Part shown: positions 16,089-26,734 of the stretch, piece by piece
Numbering within the stretch: position 1 is the stretch's first letter
How the letters are laid out: every line of letters starts with the position of its first letter
From: Clostridia bacterium
GTDB taxonomy: Bacteria; Bacillota; Clostridia; TANB77; CAG-508
Length of the DNA stretch: 26,881 bases
Direction: 5' to 3'
Assembly: GCA_900770415.1 (NCBI GenBank)
Contig: CAAGKN010000023.1
Coordinates: forward strand, 1-26,881
The notes under the pieces: generated by a model
The model's database searches: none
What the model saw: only the letters and a program-made list of their open reading frames with translations
Told to the model about the DNA's origin: nothing
Made by a program: the position numbers and the translations under genes

Positions 16089-19000
16089 TTGAAAAAAACT
16101 AATTATAAATATTTAAATATAAAAGGTGCAGTATTAGATAACTATCAATTAGAACAATATATGGAAAAGATTGCAACAAGCCATGATGTGGAATTAACAT
16201 CCAATATTGCAACATATCCAATTCCAAGATTAAAAGATAATTATAGGTTTATAGAAAGAACTTATAATTTATTAAATAAACACATAAAAATGGGAATAAA
16301 CCTATATCCAGCAGGAGAATGGTTATTAGATAATTTTTATATAATAGAAGAAACATTTAAAACTGTATGTAAAGAAATGACAATTACAAAATATAAAAAA
16401 CTACCAGGAATAACAACAGGCATGTATAAAGGTTTTAGTAGAATATATGTAGTAGCATCAGAAATAGTTGCATACACAGATAATAAAATAAATGATGAAA
16501 TCTTAAGTATGGCAATATCTGCGTACCAAAGAAGAAAAACTCTTGCTATGGAGGAAATATGGAATCTTTGGATTTTTTTAGAGATAGCTATTATAGAAAA
16601 TATAAGAAATATATGTGAAAAGATATATTCTTCACAGATACAAAAATATAAGGTAGAAAGTATTATAGAAAGATTAGTTGAGAAAAAAGAGGCAAATACT
16701 CAAGTTTTTAAACCAATTAAAGATGAATATAAAGAGAATGTTTCATATAAAGAAATGAAATATCCTTTTATTGAATATATGTCATATAAGCTAAAGAGCA
16801 CAGGAAAAAAGGGATTACCATATTTAGAAATATTAGAAGAACAAGTAAATAAAATGGGAATGACAATTTCTGAAGTTATAACAAAAGAACACTATGACAT
16901 TGCAGCATCTAAGGTTTCTATGGGAAATAGTATTATTAGTATAAAAGAAATATTAAGAGTAAATTTTTTAGATTTATTTGAAAATATAAATGGGGTAGAA
17001 GAAATATTAAAAAAAGATCCTGCAAATGTATATAGTAAAATGGATTATAAAACAAAAGAAGATTATAGAAATAAAATAAAACAAATATCAGAAAAAACTA
17101 AGATATCCGAAATATATATTGCAAATAAAATATTAGAAATGTCAAGAACATATCAAGGGAAAAATAGAAAAAAGACACATATAGGCTATTATTTAATAGA
17201 AGATGGAAAAGCAGAATTACTAAAAGAATTAGGCATAAAAAATACAAAAATTATATCAAAAGAACAAAAATCAAAAAGGTATATTTTTAGTATAAATCTA
17301 GTTCCTATATTACTTACAATACTATTTGTTATAAGGTTTAACTATATAAGCAAAAATGTAGTAATTTCAATAGCTTCTGGAATTATACTATATGTACCTA
17401 TTTCTCAAATGTTTATGCAAGTGCTAAACTATATTTTAAGTAAAAAGGTAAAACCTAAATTAATGCCAAAATTAGATTTTAGTAAAGGCATTCCAGAAAA
17501 ATATTCTACATTTATTGTAATACCAACAATTATAAATTCAAAAGATAAAGTGAAAGAACTATTTGAAAAATTAGAAGTATATTATTTAGCAAACAAAAGT
17601 GAAAATATATATTTTGCTTTGCTAGGGGATTGTACATCTAGCAAGAACGAAAAAGAGAGCTTTGACGAAGAAATAATAAAAACAGGATTAGAAGAAGCAG
17701 AAAGATTAAACAAAAAATATAAAACTTTAATAGAAGAAAATGATAAATTCTATTTTTTGTATAGAAACAGAGTTTGGAATGCAGGGGAAAAGAGTTTTTT
17801 AGGCTGGGAAAGAAAAAGAGGCTTATTATGCCAGTTTAACGATTTTATAGTAAATGGGGTAAATTCCTTTAGAGTAAACACAATAGCAAATGAAGAGAAA
17901 GACATTTGCAATAAAATTAAATATGTAATAACACTAGATTCTGATACTAATCTTGTTTTAGATTCTGCACAAGAACTAATAGGTGCAATGGCACATATTT
18001 TGAATAGTCCTGTTTTAGCAAAAGAAAAAAATAATGTAGAACAAGGACATGCAATAATTCAACCTCGAATTGGAATAGATTTAGAGGCAAGCAGAAAAAA
18101 TCTATTCACTAAAATTTATGCAGGACTTCGGAGGAACAGATTCATATACAAATGCTGTATCAGATATCTATTATGATAATTTCGATGAAGGGATTTTTAC
18201 AGGTAAAGGGATATATGATGTAGAAATTTTTCATAATGTACTATGTGAAGAAATACCAGAAAATACAGTACTAAGCCATGATTTACTAGAAGGAAATTAT
18301 TTAAGATGTGGGCTTGCAACAGATATCGTATTACTAGATGATTATCCAAGCAAGTATATAAGTTATATTACCAGATTAAGCAGATGGATACGTGGAGACT
18401 GGCAGATAAAAATGTGGCTTAATAAACAAATTACAATAAAAAATGGAACCAGAAAATTAAACCCATTAAATAAATTATCTAAATTTAAAATATTAGATAA
18501 TTTAAAGAGAAGTATAATGCCAGTTACTGCATTTATCGGGCTAATTTTTTCTGTAATTTTAAAAATGACCACAAGTGTAAAAATATGGCCAATAGTTACA
18601 ATTTCTTTACTAGGCATAACTTTTTCAAGTGTAATTGATATATTAAATTATATAATTTTTAAAAAGAATGTAGATTCTAACTATATTTCTGCACACAAAA
18701 ATATAATACCAGTTATAGGAGCCTTAAAGGCAAGTGTATTAAGAGGAATATTAGAAATAAGTTTTCTACCTAATAAAGCTATAATAACATTAAATTCAAT
18801 AATAAAAACAATATATAGAACAAAAGTTAGCAAAGAACATTTATTAGAATGGCTAACAGCAGAAGAGGCAGAAAAACAAGCCAAAACGGACATTATATCA
18901 TATTATAAATTTATGTGGGAAAATGTTTTATTTGGAAATTTAATTTTGTTAACAGGTATATTTACAAAGCAAATATTTGAAGTAATACTTGGGGTTATAT

Positions 19001-22000
19001 GGCTTTTTGGACCTATTGAAGCATATTATTTAAGCAAAGATGCAAATAAGATTGAAGCAGTAGAGAAAATATCAAAGCAAGATAAAGATTATCTTTTAGA
19101 AACAGGTAAGAAAATTTGGAATTTCTTTAATGATACAATGAATGAAGAAAATAATTTTTTACCTCCAGATAATTATCAGGAAGACAGAAAAGAAGTAATA
19201 GCAAAAAGAACATCTCCAACCAATATAGGACTTCGGTATGCTTGCAATTGTATCTGCTTATGACTTGAAATATATAGAGTTAGAAGATGCCATAGAAAGA
19301 ATAAATAAAACATTAGAAACAATACAAAAATTGCAAAAATGGAATGGACATTTATACAATTGGTATAATACACAAACTTTAGAACCATTAAATCCAAGAT
19401 ATGTTTCAACAGTAGATAATGGCAATTTTATTGGGTATTTATATACTGTAAAACAATTTTTAATAAATGCCGAAAAAAATCTAAAATTAAGTGCTCCCAA
19501 CACATCTGAATATATAGAAAAGATTAATCAAATGATACAAATTATAGATAACATTATACAAAGTACGGATTTTTCTGTGTTATATAACCCTAAAAAACGA
19601 TTATTTTCAATAGGATTTAATATAGAAGAAAATAAATTAACAAATTCGTATTATGATTTGCTAGCTTCAGAAGCAAGACAAGCGAGCCTAGTTGCGATAG
19701 CTAAAAAAGATATACCATCAAAACATTGGAATAGCTTAAGTAGAACATTAACAAGTTTAAAAAAATATAAAGGACTTGTATCATGGTCCGGAACAGCATT
19801 TGAATATTTAATGCCAAATATAAATATAGAACAATATGAGGGTAGTTTACTAGACGAAGCATGCAGATTTTTAATAATGAGTCAAATGGAATATGCAAAA
19901 AAATTAGGAATACCATTTGGCATTTCGGAAGCGGCTTTTAATTTAAGAGATTTAAATAATAATTATCAGTACAAAGCATTTGGAATACCATGGCTAGGTT
20001 TAAAAAGAGGACTTGAAGACGATATGGTAGTATCACCATATTCTGTATTCTTAAGTTTAAACTATGTACCAAAACAGGGAATAGAAAATTTAAAACTATT
20101 AGAAAATGAAGGAATGGATAGCAAATATGGTTTTTATGAATCAATAGATTACACACTTTCAAGATTAAAATATGGCAAGAAATATGAAACAGTAAAAACA
20201 TATATGGCACATCATCAGGGATTAAGTCTTTTATCAATTAATAATTTAATAAATAAAAATATACTAGTAAAAAGGTTTATGAAAAATCCAGAAATCGAAG
20301 GAATTAAAATATTATTGCAAGAAAGAATGGCAGAAAAAGCAATAATTACAAAAGAAAAAAAAGAAAAAGTAGAAAAACTAAAACCAAAAGATTACGAAAA
20401 CTATACAGAACAAACGTATACAAAAATAAATTATGAATTGAATGAAGTAAATACAATATCAAATGGGAATTATACAATATGCACAAAATCAAATGGAGAA
20501 GGATTTAGTAAATATAAAGGAATTCTAATAAACAGATTTAAAGAAACGGCAGATAAAAAACAAGGAATAATTTTTTATATAAAAAATGTATCAAATAAAC
20601 GAATATGGACAAATATTCCAATAGATAAAAAGCAAGACAAGCTCAAAGTTTCTTTTACACCATCTGAAACTAAATTTACAAGAACAGATGGGAACATAGA
20701 AACAAAAACAAAAATAATTGCTTGTGCAAATGATCCGGTAGAAATAAGAAGGCTTGAATTAAAAAACAACGGAAATATGGAAGAAACGCTAGAGATAACT
20801 AACTATTTTGAACCTGTTTTATCAAAGCCGGAACAAGATTATGCTCATCAGGCATTTAATAATTTATTTATAACATTTGAAAACCTAGAAAAAGATAATA
20901 TTTTAGTAAAAAGAAAGAAAAGAGGAGTAAAAGATAAAGATATATATTTAGCAGTGAATTTATATACAGAACACGAAACAGTTGGAGATTTTGAATATGA
21001 AATAAGCCAAGAAAAGTTTTTAGGTAAAAGAAACACACTTATTCCAGAATTAGTAGAAGACTCAAAACCATATTCTAAAACAATGGGATTAGTTACAGAA
21101 CCATGCTTGGCGACTAAAAGAACTATTAAAATAAAACCATCTGAAACAATAATAATTGACTTGATTTTAAGCATATCAAATAATAGAGAAGAGGCAATAT
21201 CAGTATTAGAAAAGTATAAAAATGAAAAAATAATAACAAAGGCCTTTGAAGTGTCACGAGCAAAAGTGGAAGCAGAAAATATATATTTAGGACTAAAAGG
21301 AAAAGAAGTAGAAACTTATCAAAAATTGCTTTCTTATTTATTATTCCATAATCCATTAAGAAAACTGGTTTTAGAAAAACTACCTAAAAGGATATATTCT
21401 CAAAGTAAGTTGTGGAAATATGGAATATCAGGAGATTTACCAATTCTGTTACTAGAAATAAAAGATATAAACGATATTTATGTAGTGAAAGAATGTCTAA
21501 AAGCGTATGAGTTTTTTAGAAACAAAGATATAAAAATAGATTTAGTAATAATAAATGAAGAACCAAATTCTTATGATTCATATTTAAAATATGAAATAGA
21601 AGACGCAATAATAGACAAGCAATTGGCGTATTTAAAAAATATTTTTGGTGGAATATTTACAATATGCAAAAACGAAATAGATTTAGAAGATATTGATTTA
21701 CTAAAATTTAAAGCATCGGTATTTTTAAAAGCTGAATCAGGTAGTCTAGAAACAGCAATAACAGATTTGGAAGAAGAATATTTAAAAACAATTAAAAATA
21801 TAGGAATAGAAGAAAATGAACCAATAGTAGAAACAGAAAAAGAAGAAGAACTAGAAGAGAATATGGAGGAATTAAAATACTATAACGAATATGGTGGATT
21901 TAGTGAAAATGGCTTAGAATACAAAATAAAAATTGGAAAAGACAATAAACTTCCAACTGCATGGAGTATGATACTTGCAAATCCTAAGTTCGGTACTTTG

Positions 22001-24262
22001 GTAACTCAAAACATAGGAGGATTTACATGGCATAAAAACAGTAGATTAAACAGATTATCTGCATGGAATAATGAGCCTGTGCTAGATATACCTTCTGAAA
22101 TTATATATTTAAAAGATAAAGAAAATGGCAAAAAATGGTCACTTTCAAATAATTTAAATGATATACAAACAAATTCGTATATAACTTATGGGTTAGGATT
22201 TGTAAACTTTAAGAATATATATAATGGAATATATCAAGAGTTAAATATTTTTGTTCCAAAAGAGGATACAGTAAAAATAAATATTTTAAAACTTAAGAAC
22301 CTGAACTCTAAAAAGAGAAAGTTGAAATTATTATATTATATTAAAGATGTATTTGGAGAAGATGAAATTAAAACAAATGGAAACATACAACTAGTAAAAG
22401 AAACAAATGTAATTTTTGCAAACAATTTATATAAAGATAGTTTTAAAAGATGCATTCCATATATTACAACAAGCGAGAATATAAAAAGTTATACAGGAGA
22501 TAAAAAGTCATTTATAGGGAATCAAACTATAAAAAATCCAATTGCACTAGATTTGGTTTCATTAGACAATAGTTCTGGATTAGGTCAAAATTCTTGTATT
22601 GCAATAGAATTGGAAGTTGAATTAGAAGGATATGAAAGCAAAGAAATTAGTATAGTATTTGGAGAAGAAGAGAGTAAACTAGATGCAAAAAATACTGCAT
22701 ATAAATATTCTAAAATAACAAATTGTACTCAAGAACTAAACAAAGAAAAAGCCTTTTGGTATGAATTAGTAAGTAGAGTACAAGTAAAAACACCAATAGA
22801 ATCAATAAATATAATGCTTAATGGTTGGGCAACATATCAAACAATAGTATCTAGGCTGTGGTCAAGAACAGGTTACCAACAATCAGGTGGAGCAATAGGA
22901 TTTAGAGATCAATTGCAAGACACAATAGGATTAAAATATACAGATATAAACTTTATGAAAGAACAAATATTAATTGCATGTAGACACCAATTTATAGAAG
23001 GGGACGTGGAACACTGGTGGCATGATGACATTAATAGAGGAATAAGAACCAGATTTTCGGATGACTTATTATGGCTTTGTTATTTGGTATATGAATATAT
23101 AAACTTTACAGGAGACTATACTATTTTAGAAGAAGAACAACCTTATGTTATGGGAGAACTCTTACCAGATGGTGTTGACGAAAGATATGACGTGTATTTA
23201 GAGTCAAAACAAAAAGAAAACGTATATACACATTGCATAAGAGCAATAGATAGAAGTCTAAACTTTGGAGAACATGGATTGCCTAAAATAGGCTCAGGGG
23301 ACTGGAATGATGGCTTAAATACAGTAGGAAACAAGCAAAAAGGTGAAAGCATTTGGTTAGGATTTTTTATATACAATATACTTGAAAAATTTATTCCTAT
23401 ATGTGAAAAAAGAGGAGATATATCAAGAGTAAATGAATATAAGATAAAAAAAGAAAATCTAAAAAAAGCATTAAACACAGCAGGTTGGGATGGAAGATGG
23501 TTTAGAAGAGCATATATGGATAACCGGAGAACCTTTGCGGAAGCATAGAAAATGAAGAATGTAGAATAGATAGCATATCACAAAGTTGGGGAGTAATATC
23601 AAATGCAGCTGATAATGACAAAAAATATATATCAATGGAAAGCTTAGAAAATCATTTAATAGATACAGAGAATGGAATAATAAAACTATTGGACCCACCA
23701 TTTAATAAAACAAAGTTAGAGCCAGGTTATATAAAAGCATATTTACCAGGGGTAAGAGAAAACGGAGGACAATATACACATGCAGCAATGTGGGCAATAA
23801 TTGCCTTTGCAAAACTTGGATTTGGTGATAAAGCTTTGGAATACTATAGAATGATTAATCCAATAGAACACACAAGAACAAAAGAAGCAACAATAAAATA
23901 TAAACAAGAACCATACGTTATACCGGCAGATATATATGGAGCAAATAATCTTGCGGGAAGAGGTGGTTGGACCTGGTACACAGGTTCAAGTAGCTGGTTT
24001 TTAAGCGCAGGAATAGAAAATATATTAGGATTGAAAGTAGAAAATGAAATGCTAAAAATAGAACCAAGCATACCGGGAAAATGGGAAGAATATAGCATAA
24101 AATATAGGTATAAGACAAGCATATACAATATAAAGATAAAAAATCCTGAAGGAAGAAATTCACGGAGTAAGAGAATTCTATTTAAATGGAAGTAAAATAG
24201 AAGAAAAACAAGTGAAATTAGAAGACAATAAAACAATAAATCAAATAGAAATAATTTTATAA
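16089..24262 (+). CDS. Cyclic beta-glucan synthase-like protein (GT84-GH94), with five +1 recoding sites
   Basis: A giant membrane enzyme of the NdvB/ChvB/Cgs type, about 2,722 residues when all five CGG sites are read +1. TTG start after GAGGTGG. Order: N-terminal domain; helices near 395-450; GT84 domain with GWERKRG, TLDSDTNL and SRWIRGDWQ (about 510-790); further helices near 805-865 and 940-985; central glycoamylase-like region (SWSGTAFEYLMP); then GH94 phosphorylase-like domains ending with GAIGFRDQLQD, EHWWHDD and GDWNDGLN (about 2404-2409, carrying the expected catalytic Asp). Family members make cyclic beta-1,2-glucans from UDP-glucose; some related proteins act on other beta-glucans, so the product is inferred. 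Read conventionally it falls into pieces ending at 18176, 19263, 23548 and 24195. All pieces are otherwise intact, and the junctions restore family motifs such as GLGGTDSYTNAVSD and DNGEPLGSIENEECRIDS. Confidence 0.88.
18129..18132 (+). other. +1 recoding site CGGA, glucan synthase site 1
   Basis: CTT|CGGA|GGA: restores YAGLGGTDSYTNAVSD, where the Gly pair is typical of the family (codon 681). The zero frame stops at 18174-18176. Confidence 0.88.
19234..19237 (+). other. +1 recoding site CGGT, glucan synthase site 2
   Basis: CTT|CGGT|ATG: restores SPTNIGLGMLAIVSAYDL. This is the only site with T as fourth base, and the residue is variable in the family. The zero frame stops at 19261-19263. 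Confidence 0.85.
23525..23528 (+). other. +1 recoding site CGGA, glucan synthase site 3
   Basis: AAC|CGGA|GAA: restores RAYMDNGEPLG, matching the family's RAYFDDGTPLG pattern, with conserved Gly. The zero frame stops at TAG 23546-23548. Confidence 0.88.
23538..23541 (+). other. +1 recoding site CGGA, glucan synthase site 4
   Basis: TTG|CGGA|AGC, only 13 bases after site 3. It restores PLGSIENEECRIDSISQSWG with conserved Gly. Both shifts are needed to pass from one open frame to the next. Confidence 0.88.
24163..24166 (+). other. +1 recoding site CGGA, glucan synthase site 5
   Basis: TCA|CGGA|GTA: restores NSGVREFYLNGSKIEEK, the usual C-terminal beta-strand end with G-V and N-G, extending the protein to TAA at 24260-24262 instead of 24195. 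Confidence 0.82.
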
Positions 24263-24297
24263 ATGTCATATTTCCGTAACAAATTTGTAAAAAAAAC

Positions 24298-24326
24298 TTG
24301 TCTAAATTTAAGTTATATGATATAAA
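24298..24326 (+). promoter_or_regulatory. Promoter of the two-component pair
   Basis: TTGTCT (24298-24303), a 17-bp spacer and TATAAA (24321-24326) lie 40 bp upstream of the regulator start. Confidence 0.6.
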
Positions 24327-24366
24327 GAATGTATAAAATTGAAACAAAGAAGGGTGGGTCTTTCTA

Positions 24367-25092
24367 GTGGAAGAGATTGAAGAAAGAGATAAAAAAACCA
24401 TTTTAATAGTTGATGATGAAAAACCAATAGTAGAAATATTAGTATATAATTTGCAAAAAGAGGGATATAACACATTAGAAGCAAATGATGGTCTTACAGC
24501 AGTAGAGATAGCTACTACAAAAAAACCAGATTTAATATTACTAGATATAATGTTACCTAAAATGGATGGACTAACAGTATGCAAAAAAATAAGAACTTCA
24601 CTTAATGTGCCAATCCTTATGCTTACAGCAAAAGACGAAGAAATAGATAAAATACTAGGGTTAGAATTGGGTGCAGATGATTATATAACAAAACCATTTA
24701 GCGTAAGAGAATTAATGGCAAGGATAAAAGCAAATTTAAGAAAATCAGAAATCAAAGAAAACTCAACAGAAGTTAGCAATGAAAAAACTAAAAAGATTGT
24801 TGTAGGAAGCCTAACACTAGATTTAGATAAATTTGAAGCAAAAGTTGATGGAGAGGTTATTGACTTAACTTTAAGAGAATTTGAAGTTTTAAAATTCCTA
24901 GCAAGCCAAGCAGGACAAGTAATAACAAGAGAAGTGTTACTAGAAAAAGTTTGGGGTTATGAATATTATGGGGATATAAGAACAGTAGACGTTACAGTAA
25001 GAAGAATTAGAGGCAAAATAGAAAAAGACACTGCAAATCCAAAAATATTAATAACAAAAAGAGGCGTAGGATATTATATAAAAGCAAATTAA
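24367..25092 (+). CDS. OmpR/PhoB-family response regulator
   Basis: A 241-residue DNA-binding regulator. The receiver domain spans about 11-125: the acidic pocket is VDDE, the phospho-acceptor Asp is about residue 60 (LILLDIMLPKMDG) and the conserved Lys about 109 (DYITKPF). A winged-helix output domain follows (LTLREFEVLKFLA, VDVTVRRIRGKIE, TKRGVGYYI). GTG start; the upstream GAAGGGTGG is a rather distant ribosome site. It resembles PhoB and WalR equally well; the partner kinase lies 165 bp downstream, so the pair likely acts together. The signal is unknown; phosphate or envelope stress are typical for relatives. Confidence 0.93.
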   Translation: MEEIEERDKKTILIVDDEKPIVEILVYNLQKEGYNTLEANDGLTAVEIATTKKPDLILLDIMLPKMDGLTVCKKIRTSLNVPILMLTAKDEEIDKILGLELGADDYITKPFSVRELMARIKANLRKSEIKENSTEVSNEKTKKIVVGSLTLDLDKFEAKVDGEVIDLTLREFEVLKFLASQAGQVITREVLLEKVWGYEYYGDIRTVDVTVRRIRGKIEKDTANPKILITKRGVGYYIKAN

Positions 25093-25096
25093 TATA

Positions 25097-25239
25097 TAAA
25101 TTGTAATTTGTTTAATTGATGTGAGAGGTGTGATTTATTGCAAACGTTGTAGGGGTCGCCGTCCTCGGCGACCCGCAGGCATCGTAGAAATTGCCTCTAC
25201 AAAATCGAAGATAAATTCGGTCAAACAAATTACAATTTA
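25097..25239. repeat. MITE-like repeat (copy 2) between regulator and kinase
   Basis: A 143-bp non-coding element with perfect 17-bp terminal inverted repeats (TAAATTGTAATTTGTTT at 25097-25113 and its complement at 25223-25239). At its centre a perfect 9-bp GC stem (GGGTCGCCG/CGGCGACCC, 25153-25174, loop TCCT) stands out. Parts recur at 141-207 and 26680-26755. No target duplication was checked. Confidence 0.8.
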
Positions 25240-25257
25240 TTTTTTTGAGGTGAAAAA

Positions 25258-26682
25258 ATGTTTAAAAGTGTTCAAATAAAGATGATATTAATAATTATTG
25301 CACTTGCAATATTAATGCTTGCAATACCAGGGTACATATATATTGAAAAAATAGGCGATTTAACACAAAATCCAGAATTACTAGAAAAAAATATTGCAAC
25401 AGGAAAAATAGTCTTATCAATATTAACAGGAAGTTTTTTAATTATATCTACTATAATTCTTATATTTACATCTAAAAATGTAGTTTCACCAATTTCTAAA
25501 TTAATAAAAAAAGTAGAAAGAATATCATCTGGAGATGAAACTGAACAAATAGAAATAAAAGAAGTAGACAAGGGAAAATCAAATACAGAAATAGATGAAT
25601 TAGTAAAAGCATTTAATGTAATGACGGCAGGACTAAAAGAGAACTTAAATGAGGTAACAAGACAAAAAATGCAAATAGAAACAATTCTACTTCACATGAC
25701 AGATGGAATTATAGCATTTAACATAGATGGCAGTATAATTCATATAAACCCAGCTGCAAGTAGACTTTTAAAAATAACGGCAGATGATAATACTTTTGAT
25801 AAAATATTTAAAAAATTAAAAGTAGATATGAACATGGAAAAAATAATATATTTAGAAAATTGGACATCAACAGAACAAAAATTAAATATAGATGATATGT
25901 ATGTAAATATGTTCTTTGCTCCATTCAAAGATGAAAATAATAGACCAGCAGGAGTTATGGTATTAATCCAAGATATAACAGAACATGTAAGACTAGATAA
26001 TATGAGAAAAGAATTTGTAGCAGATGTATCGCATGAGTTAAAAACTCCACTTACGTCAATTTTAGGCTATTCGGAAACACTTGCAACAAGCGAATATGAC
26101 AAGGAATTGCAAACAAAGTTCTTAAACGTTATATCATCAGAAGCGGTAAGGATGACTAAACTTGTAAATGATTTATTAACACTTTCTAAATATGATAATA
26201 AGAAAACAAATACAGAGAAAACAGAGTTTGACTTAGGGGAACTTGTAAAGCAAGCACAGGAAAACTTACAAATAGAAATGGACAAAAAACATCAAAAAGT
26301 AGAATGCTTTGTAACTGCAAATGTTCCAAATGTTTATGCAGATAAAGATGGTATAGAAAGAGTAGTTTTAAACATATTATCAAACAGCATAAAATACACA
26401 GGAGAAGGTGGAACCATAAAAATATATGTAGGATTTGTTTATAATGATGCATATATAAAAGTAATTGATAATGGAATAGGAATTCCAGAAGAAGATTTAA
26501 ACAAGATATTTGAAAGATTTTATAGAGTAGACAAAGCAAGAACCAGAGCAATGGGAGGTACGGGATTAGGACTTTCAATTGCAAAAGAAATATTAGACAA
26601 AAACAATGGAAGAATTGATATAAAAAGCAAAGTAAATGAAGGCACAGAAGTAGTAATAACAATACCAACAAAAAGTAAATAA
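25258..26682 (+). CDS. Membrane sensor histidine kinase (PhoR/WalK-type)
   Basis: A 474-residue kinase. Helices lie at about 8-28 and 50-71 with a very short outside loop, followed by HAMP (about 72-130), PAS (about 140-245), the dimerisation/phospho-acceptor domain with ADVSHELKTPLTS (His at about 259), and an ATPase domain with NILSNSIKY, DNGIGIPEED, FERFYRVD and GGTGLGLSIAKEI (N, G1, F and G2 boxes). ATG follows GAGGTG with 6-nt spacing. The short extracellular loop suggests sensing in the membrane or by the PAS domain, as in PhoR or WalK. It pairs with the regulator just upstream. The stop codon overlaps the start of the next repeat. Confidence 0.93.
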   Translation: MFKSVQIKMILIIIALAILMLAIPGYIYIEKIGDLTQNPELLEKNIATGKIVLSILTGSFLIISTIILIFTSKNVVSPISKLIKKVERISSGDETEQIEIKEVDKGKSNTEIDELVKAFNVMTAGLKENLNEVTRQKMQIETILLHMTDGIIAFNIDGSIIHINPAASRLLKITADDNTFDKIFKKLKVDMNMEKIIYLENWTSTEQKLNIDDMYVNMFFAPFKDENNRPAGVMVLIQDITEHVRLDNMRKEFVADVSHELKTPLTSILGYSETLATSEYDKELQTKFLNVISSEAVRMTKLVNDLLTLSKYDNKKTNTEKTEFDLGELVKQAQENLQIEMDKKHQKVECFVTANVPNVYADKDGIERVVLNILSNSIKYTGEGGTIKIYVGFVYNDAYIKVIDNGIGIPEEDLNKIFERFYRVDKARTRAMGGTGLGLSIAKEILDKNNGRIDIKSKVNEGTEVVITIPTKSK

Positions 26683-26734
26683 ATTGAAATTTGTTTAATT
26701 GATGTGTGAGGTGTGATGTGGGATTTATTGTAAA
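26680..26734. repeat. Copy 3 left arm of the MITE-like repeat
   Basis: TAAATTGAAATTTGTTTAATTGATGTG repeats, with few changes, the left arm of the element at 25097 (shown here only in outline). It then continues directly into the 26735-26881 repeat in inverted orientation, so this copy looks rearranged. The kinase stop codon lies inside its first bases. Confidence 0.7.

Noticed and set aside
18126..19237. RF2-like (prfB) programmed slippage on CTT
   Set aside because: Two sites have CTT before CGG, as in prfB, but the other six have unrelated codons, and no in-frame stop directly follows any of them.
12751..24166. Sequencing or assembly errors
   Set aside because: The sites are not in homopolymers, and all add C before GG to form CGG; no frame break occurs at any other sequence. 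Raw reads would still be a worthwhile check.
5615..24166. Simple reassignment of CGG to another amino acid
   Set aside because: Reassignment alone would leave the downstream frame wrong; the frame must move by one base at every site.
12613..24262. glyA, topA and the glucan synthase as independent pseudogenes
   Set aside because: Apart from the CGG sites the frames are intact over thousands of bases, motifs and lengths are normal, and two of the genes are usually essential. Decay would not hit only CGG codons and always in the +1 direction.
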